From an uncultured Solobacterium sp. (GTDB lineage Bacteria > Bacillota_I > Bacilli_A > Erysipelotrichales > Erysipelotrichaceae): a DNA stretch of 25,281 nt. The notes beneath the pieces were generated by a model, which saw nothing but the letters and a program-made list of their open reading frames with translations, was not told the DNA's origin and ran no database searches. The stretch covers positions 1-25,281 of the forward strand of contig CALHUY010000055.1 in NCBI GenBank assembly GCA_938039295.1, in the 5' to 3' direction. The position numbers and the translations under genes were made by a program. Positions 22,867-25,281 of the stretch are shown piece after piece; positions within the stretch are counted from its first letter, which is position 1, and the number at the start of each line of letters is the position of its first letter.

Positions 22867-23758
22867 CTCTACTTGCTCCACCATAGCCGTATTCCGTAAT
22901 ACGAGCATCTCGTGAACGCCATTCATTTTCTACACGAACAAACAACTCTAAGAAGACCTTTTTACCAAGTAACTTCTCGATATCTTCACGTGCTAAAGAA
23001 CCAATCTTTTTTAACATCTGTCCTTGCTTGCCAATCATGATACCCTTTTGGCTATCACGTTCTACAAGTATCATTGCTTGGATATATACCTTGTCCTTTT
23101 TGAATTCTTTATTTTCAATTAGCACTGCAGCCGCATGAGGAACTTCATCTTCTGTTTGTGTCAGAATCTTTTCACGGATTAATTCCGCAATACGGAAGTT
23201 TTCAGCGCCATCACTTGTCATCTCTGCTGGATACAATAAATCTCCTTCTGGAAGATACTTTCTTGTCGTCTTGATTAAATCTTCAAAGGAGCGTCCAAAT
23301 TTTGCAGATAATGGGAAGTATTCCGCAAAATCATAGCGTTCTTGCCACTGTTGAATCACTTTGACAATCTTCTCAGGCTTCATCTTATCCATCTTATTCA
23401 AGACTAAGAATACAGGTAATCCCGTATTTTTAACCATGTTTAAAACAAACTCATCACCCTTTGCGTATGGAACACTTGCATCCACAACTAAGTAAATTAA
23501 ATCAACACCTTGAATTACATCTACCGCTTCCTTGTTCATACGCGATTCAAGACGGAATTTTGGTTTATGAATACCAGGAGTATCGGTAAATATAATCTGG
23601 CATTCCTCATCCGTATAAATCCCACGAATCTCAGAGCGTGTTGTTTGAGGCTTACTTGATACGATGGCTACCTTTTCACCAATCAAAGAATTGATTAAAG
23701 TACTCTTACCAGCGTTTGGTCTTCCCGCTAACGCAACAAAACCGCTTCTCATCGACAT
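22859..23758 (-). CDS. era: Ribosome-biogenesis GTPase Era
   Basis: Era binds the 3' end of 16S rRNA near the anti-SD and couples 30S maturation to growth. The 299-residue protein has G1 GRPNAGKS (12-19), the switch region around SKPQTTR, G3 DTPG (59-62), G4 NKMD (121-124) and the C-terminal KH domain (KGIMIGKQGQMLKKIGSLAREDIEKLL region). Two in-frame ATGs, at 23756-23758 and 23750-23752, share one GAGG SD; I kept the first. It overlaps cdd by ten bases and recO by eight, in the conserved order cdd-era-recO. Confidence 0.97.
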   Translation of the reverse strand: MSMRSGFVALAGRPNAGKSTLINSLIGEKVAIVSSKPQTTRSEIRGIYTDEECQIIFTDTPGIHKPKFRLESRMNKEAVDVIQGVDLIYLVVDASVPYAKGDEFVLNMVKNTGLPVFLVLNKMDKMKPEKIVKVIQQWQERYDFAEYFPLSAKFGRSFEDLIKTTRKYLPEGDLLYPAEMTSDGAENFRIAELIREKILTQTEDEVPHAAAVLIENKEFKKDKVYIQAMILVERDSQKGIMIGKQGQMLKKIGSLAREDIEKLLGKKVFLELFVRVENEWRSRDARITEYGYGGASRDE

Positions 23759-24150
23759 ACATCCTCTGTTGTAAACTGGAATGGTAATAAATCATTCATG
23801 CATGTATCCATTTCATCTTTGCGATTGGATAAATAGATTGGAGTATCCCCTGTAATTAATTCACTTAAAACCTGACGGCAAATACCACATGGTGCCGCAA
23901 TACGGTCTCCATCACTTACAATTGCAAGTGCTTCAATCGTATCCTTACGGTAACCGTTAGAATATGCCGCAAAGATTGCAGAACGCTCACCACAGTTGGT
24001 TGCTCCAAAAGAAGCATTTTCAATATTTGCACCCCAGAATACTTTTCCATCTTTCGTCAGCACTGCTGACCCAACATGGAAGTTGGAATATGGTGCATAA
24101 CTATTTTCCATTGCTTTAAAAGCTTCTTCAATTAATTCTTCACGTGTCAT
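23749..24150 (-). CDS. cdd: Cytidine deaminase
   Basis: This homotetrameric zinc enzyme of pyrimidine salvage turns cytidine and deoxycytidine into uridine and deoxyuridine. The 133-residue protein has zinc ligands Cys53 (TNCGERSA), Cys88 and Cys91 (PCGICRQ), the catalytic Glu55, and the substrate motif GANIENASFGA. ATG at 24148-24150 follows a GGGAGG SD. It lies 11 bases after dgkA and overlaps era by ten, as in the Bacillus order dgkA-cdd-era. Confidence 0.97.
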   Translation of the reverse strand: MTREELIEEAFKAMENSYAPYSNFHVGSAVLTKDGKVFWGANIENASFGATNCGERSAIFAAYSNGYRKDTIEALAIVSDGDRIAAPCGICRQVLSELITGDTPIYLSNRKDEMDTCMNDLLPFQFTTEDVCR

Positions 24151-24161
24151 GACGACCTCCC

Positions 24162-24497
24162 TTAAAACAGATGATGAATGAATATCAAGATACCTACACT
24201 AAGTGCAATCATTGACGCAAATAATACGCCACCAGCACCTAAGTCTTTAATAAACTTAATCTTTTCATTTCTTTCTGTCGTATATAAATCACATAGTTTT
24301 TCAATACATGTATTTAAAATTTCCGCTACAACTACAAGTCCTATACAAAGAAGGATTGCTAACCATTCATAATAATTACAACCAAGTATCCATGCCGCAA
24401 TACATGCTAATATCGCAAGAATATACTGAATCTGTACACTCTTATCTTGAAATGAAGATACTAAACCCTGAAACGCTACAATAAACTTATTTATCAT
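24162..24497 (-). CDS. dgkA: Undecaprenol/diacylglycerol kinase, DgkA family
   Basis: This small membrane kinase phosphorylates undecaprenol (or diacylglycerol), recycling the lipid carrier for cell-wall synthesis. The 111-residue protein has three membrane segments at about 22-39, 44-66 and 88-108. The catalytic motif Glu59-x-x-Asn62-Thr-x-x-Glu66 (EILNTCIE) is followed by KDLGAGGVL with Lys84-Asp85. In Firmicutes, members at this locus act mainly on undecaprenol; that specificity is taken from the family. Its start overlaps the end of ybeY by 11 bases. Confidence 0.94.
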   Translation of the reverse strand: MINKFIVAFQGLVSSFQDKSVQIQYILAILACIAAWILGCNYYEWLAILLCIGLVVVAEILNTCIEKLCDLYTTERNEKIKFIKDLGAGGVLFASMIALSVGILIFIHHLF

Positions 24498-24945
24498 TGC
24501 GACTAATAATCGGATCTAAGATCCTATCCTGTAAGGCAAACATCTTTGTTTCATCAGTTGGATTCATATGATCATATCCCAAGCAATGAAGAAGTCCATG
24601 CGTGAATAAGAATCCCATTTCACGCTTTTCAGAGTGACCATATTCTCTTGCTTGTTTTCTAGCATAATCAATATTGATGAAAAGATCTCCAAGATCTTTT
24701 TCTTCATCTGGGATGAAGTCTTCTAAACCATCACGAATCGCAAAACTAATTACATCCGTTGGTCGATCTATCCCACGATAATCTCGGTTGATGATATGAA
24801 TGGTACGAGAACGAACAAACGTAACGCTGATTTCTAAATCCTTTGCTAGTTTAAGTTGCTTTTCTGTACGCTTTGCAATAGTCTGGAAGAATTCCTCATA
24901 TGCATGCATATCTTGGTTCGTTTTATTGATAAATGTAATTTCCAT
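24487..24945 (-). CDS. ybeY: Endoribonuclease YbeY (16S rRNA 3'-end maturation)
   Basis: YbeY is a zinc-dependent RNase needed for 16S rRNA 3' processing and ribosome quality control. The 152-residue protein carries the metal motif HGLLHCLGYDH with His116, His120 and His126, and the upstream conserved RPTDVISFAI (61-70) and LGDLFINIDYA. ATG at 24943-24945 is one base after the phoH stop and GAGG just before that stop serves as SD, so it is coupled to phoH. It works on the same molecule end as Era, encoded three genes on. Confidence 0.97.
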   Translation of the reverse strand: MEITFINKTNQDMHAYEEFFQTIAKRTEKQLKLAKDLEISVTFVRSRTIHIINRDYRGIDRPTDVISFAIRDGLEDFIPDEEKDLGDLFINIDYARKQAREYGHSEKREMGFLFTHGLLHCLGYDHMNPTDETKMFALQDRILDPIISRNDK

Positions 24946-24946
24946 A

Positions 24947-25281
24947 TTATCCTCGCTTCTTCAAAGACAACTCACGTCTTTGTTCATCTTCTTTGCTATA
25001 GCGCTCAATAATCTTCTGTACGATAGGATGACGTACAACATCATCCGCACTTAATTCCATAATTTTAATTTCACTTAAACCCTCTAAGATACGAGTTGCC
25101 TCAATTAGACCGCTAGTCTGGTTATGATTTAAGTCAATCTGAGTAACGTCACCAGTGATAATCATATGAGATCCAAAACCAAGTCTTGTTAGAAACATCT
25201 TCATCTGAGATGCTGTTGTATTCTGTGCTTCATCCAATATGACATATGCATCATCAAGAGTACGCCCACGCATATACGCAA
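24947..25281 (-). CDS. phoH: PhoH-family P-loop ATPase (partial, C-terminal part)
   Basis: Only the last 111 or so codons are in the window; the frame runs on past base 25281 (residues AYMRGRTLDDAYVILDEAQN at the edge). Visible marks of the PhoH/YlaK-PhoL family are MRGRTLDD, Walker B VILDEAQNTT and the GDVTQIDLNHNQTSGL motif. The Walker A loop lies outside. It is an ATPase linked to RNA metabolism, and its place directly before ybeY is strongly conserved. The in-frame ATG at 25271-25273 is internal to the family alignment and is not the start. Confidence 0.95.
   Translation of the reverse strand, partial: AYMRGRTLDDAYVILDEAQNTTASQMKMFLTRLGFGSHMIITGDVTQIDLNHNQTSGLIEATRILEGLSEIKIMELSADDVVRHPIVQKIIERYSKEDEQRRELSLKKRG

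Noticed and set aside
22867..22926. Longer RecO starting inside era
   Set aside because: The added residues are era codons in another frame; the ATG at 22866 gives normal length and has an SD.

Overview
The window reads as a chromosomal housekeeping region of a low-GC, Gram-positive (Firmicutes) bacterium. The order phoH-ybeY-dgkA-cdd-era-recO ... glyQS-dnaG-rpoD-trmK is the classic Firmicutes arrangement. The protein sequences (single-chain GlyRS, SigA with a lysine-rich extended N-terminus, S15/S20/LepA/HemW) would fit the Erysipelotrichia; that placement is an inference, not proven. Superoxide-reductase and hemerythrin-like domains suggest an anaerobe that meets oxygen. All genes but one (rpsT) lie on the minus strand, so transcription runs mostly from high to low coordinates. 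No tRNA, rRNA, insertion sequence, prophage or CRISPR array was seen, and no gap between genes exceeds 300 bases (the longest is about 175).

Right end to left, minus strand: (1) phoH (cut by the window edge)-ybeY-dgkA-cdd-era-recO, tightly packed with short overlaps or gaps and closed by a terminator at 22014-22051. (2) A single gene for a DUF1858/DUF438/hemerythrin/PAS protein with its own terminator at 20304-20343. (3) glyQS-dnaG-rpoD-trmK from a strong promoter at 20250-20278, ending at a terminator shared with the convergent rpsT. (4) fmt-lepA-hemW from a promoter lying back-to-back with that of rpsT. (5) rpsO with its own promoter, a structured leader and a terminator.

(6) A three-gene unit follows: ABC ATPase, giant FtsX-like permease, and a GIY-YIG nuclease domain fused to a superoxide-reductase domain. 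The genes are joined by TAATG stop/start overlaps and sit between rpsO and pnp, which are adjacent in many bacteria. (7) pnp, trmB and an unrecognised lipoprotein gene. (8) A gene for an acidic, probably disordered protein with a duplicated SPxxGI motif, followed by murC (its C-terminal part lies beyond the window).

The most unusual content is the GIY-YIG/superoxide-reductase fusion and its coupling to the ABC transporter. All five iron ligands of the reductase site appear present, the desulforedoxin cysteines are lost, and the active-site lysine is replaced by isoleucine. Other points worth attention are the paired short motifs in the 813-1673 protein, a possible S15-autoregulatory leader and a dyad inside the rpsO promoter, and two terminator-like hairpins that abut the ribosome-binding sites of murC and trmB.
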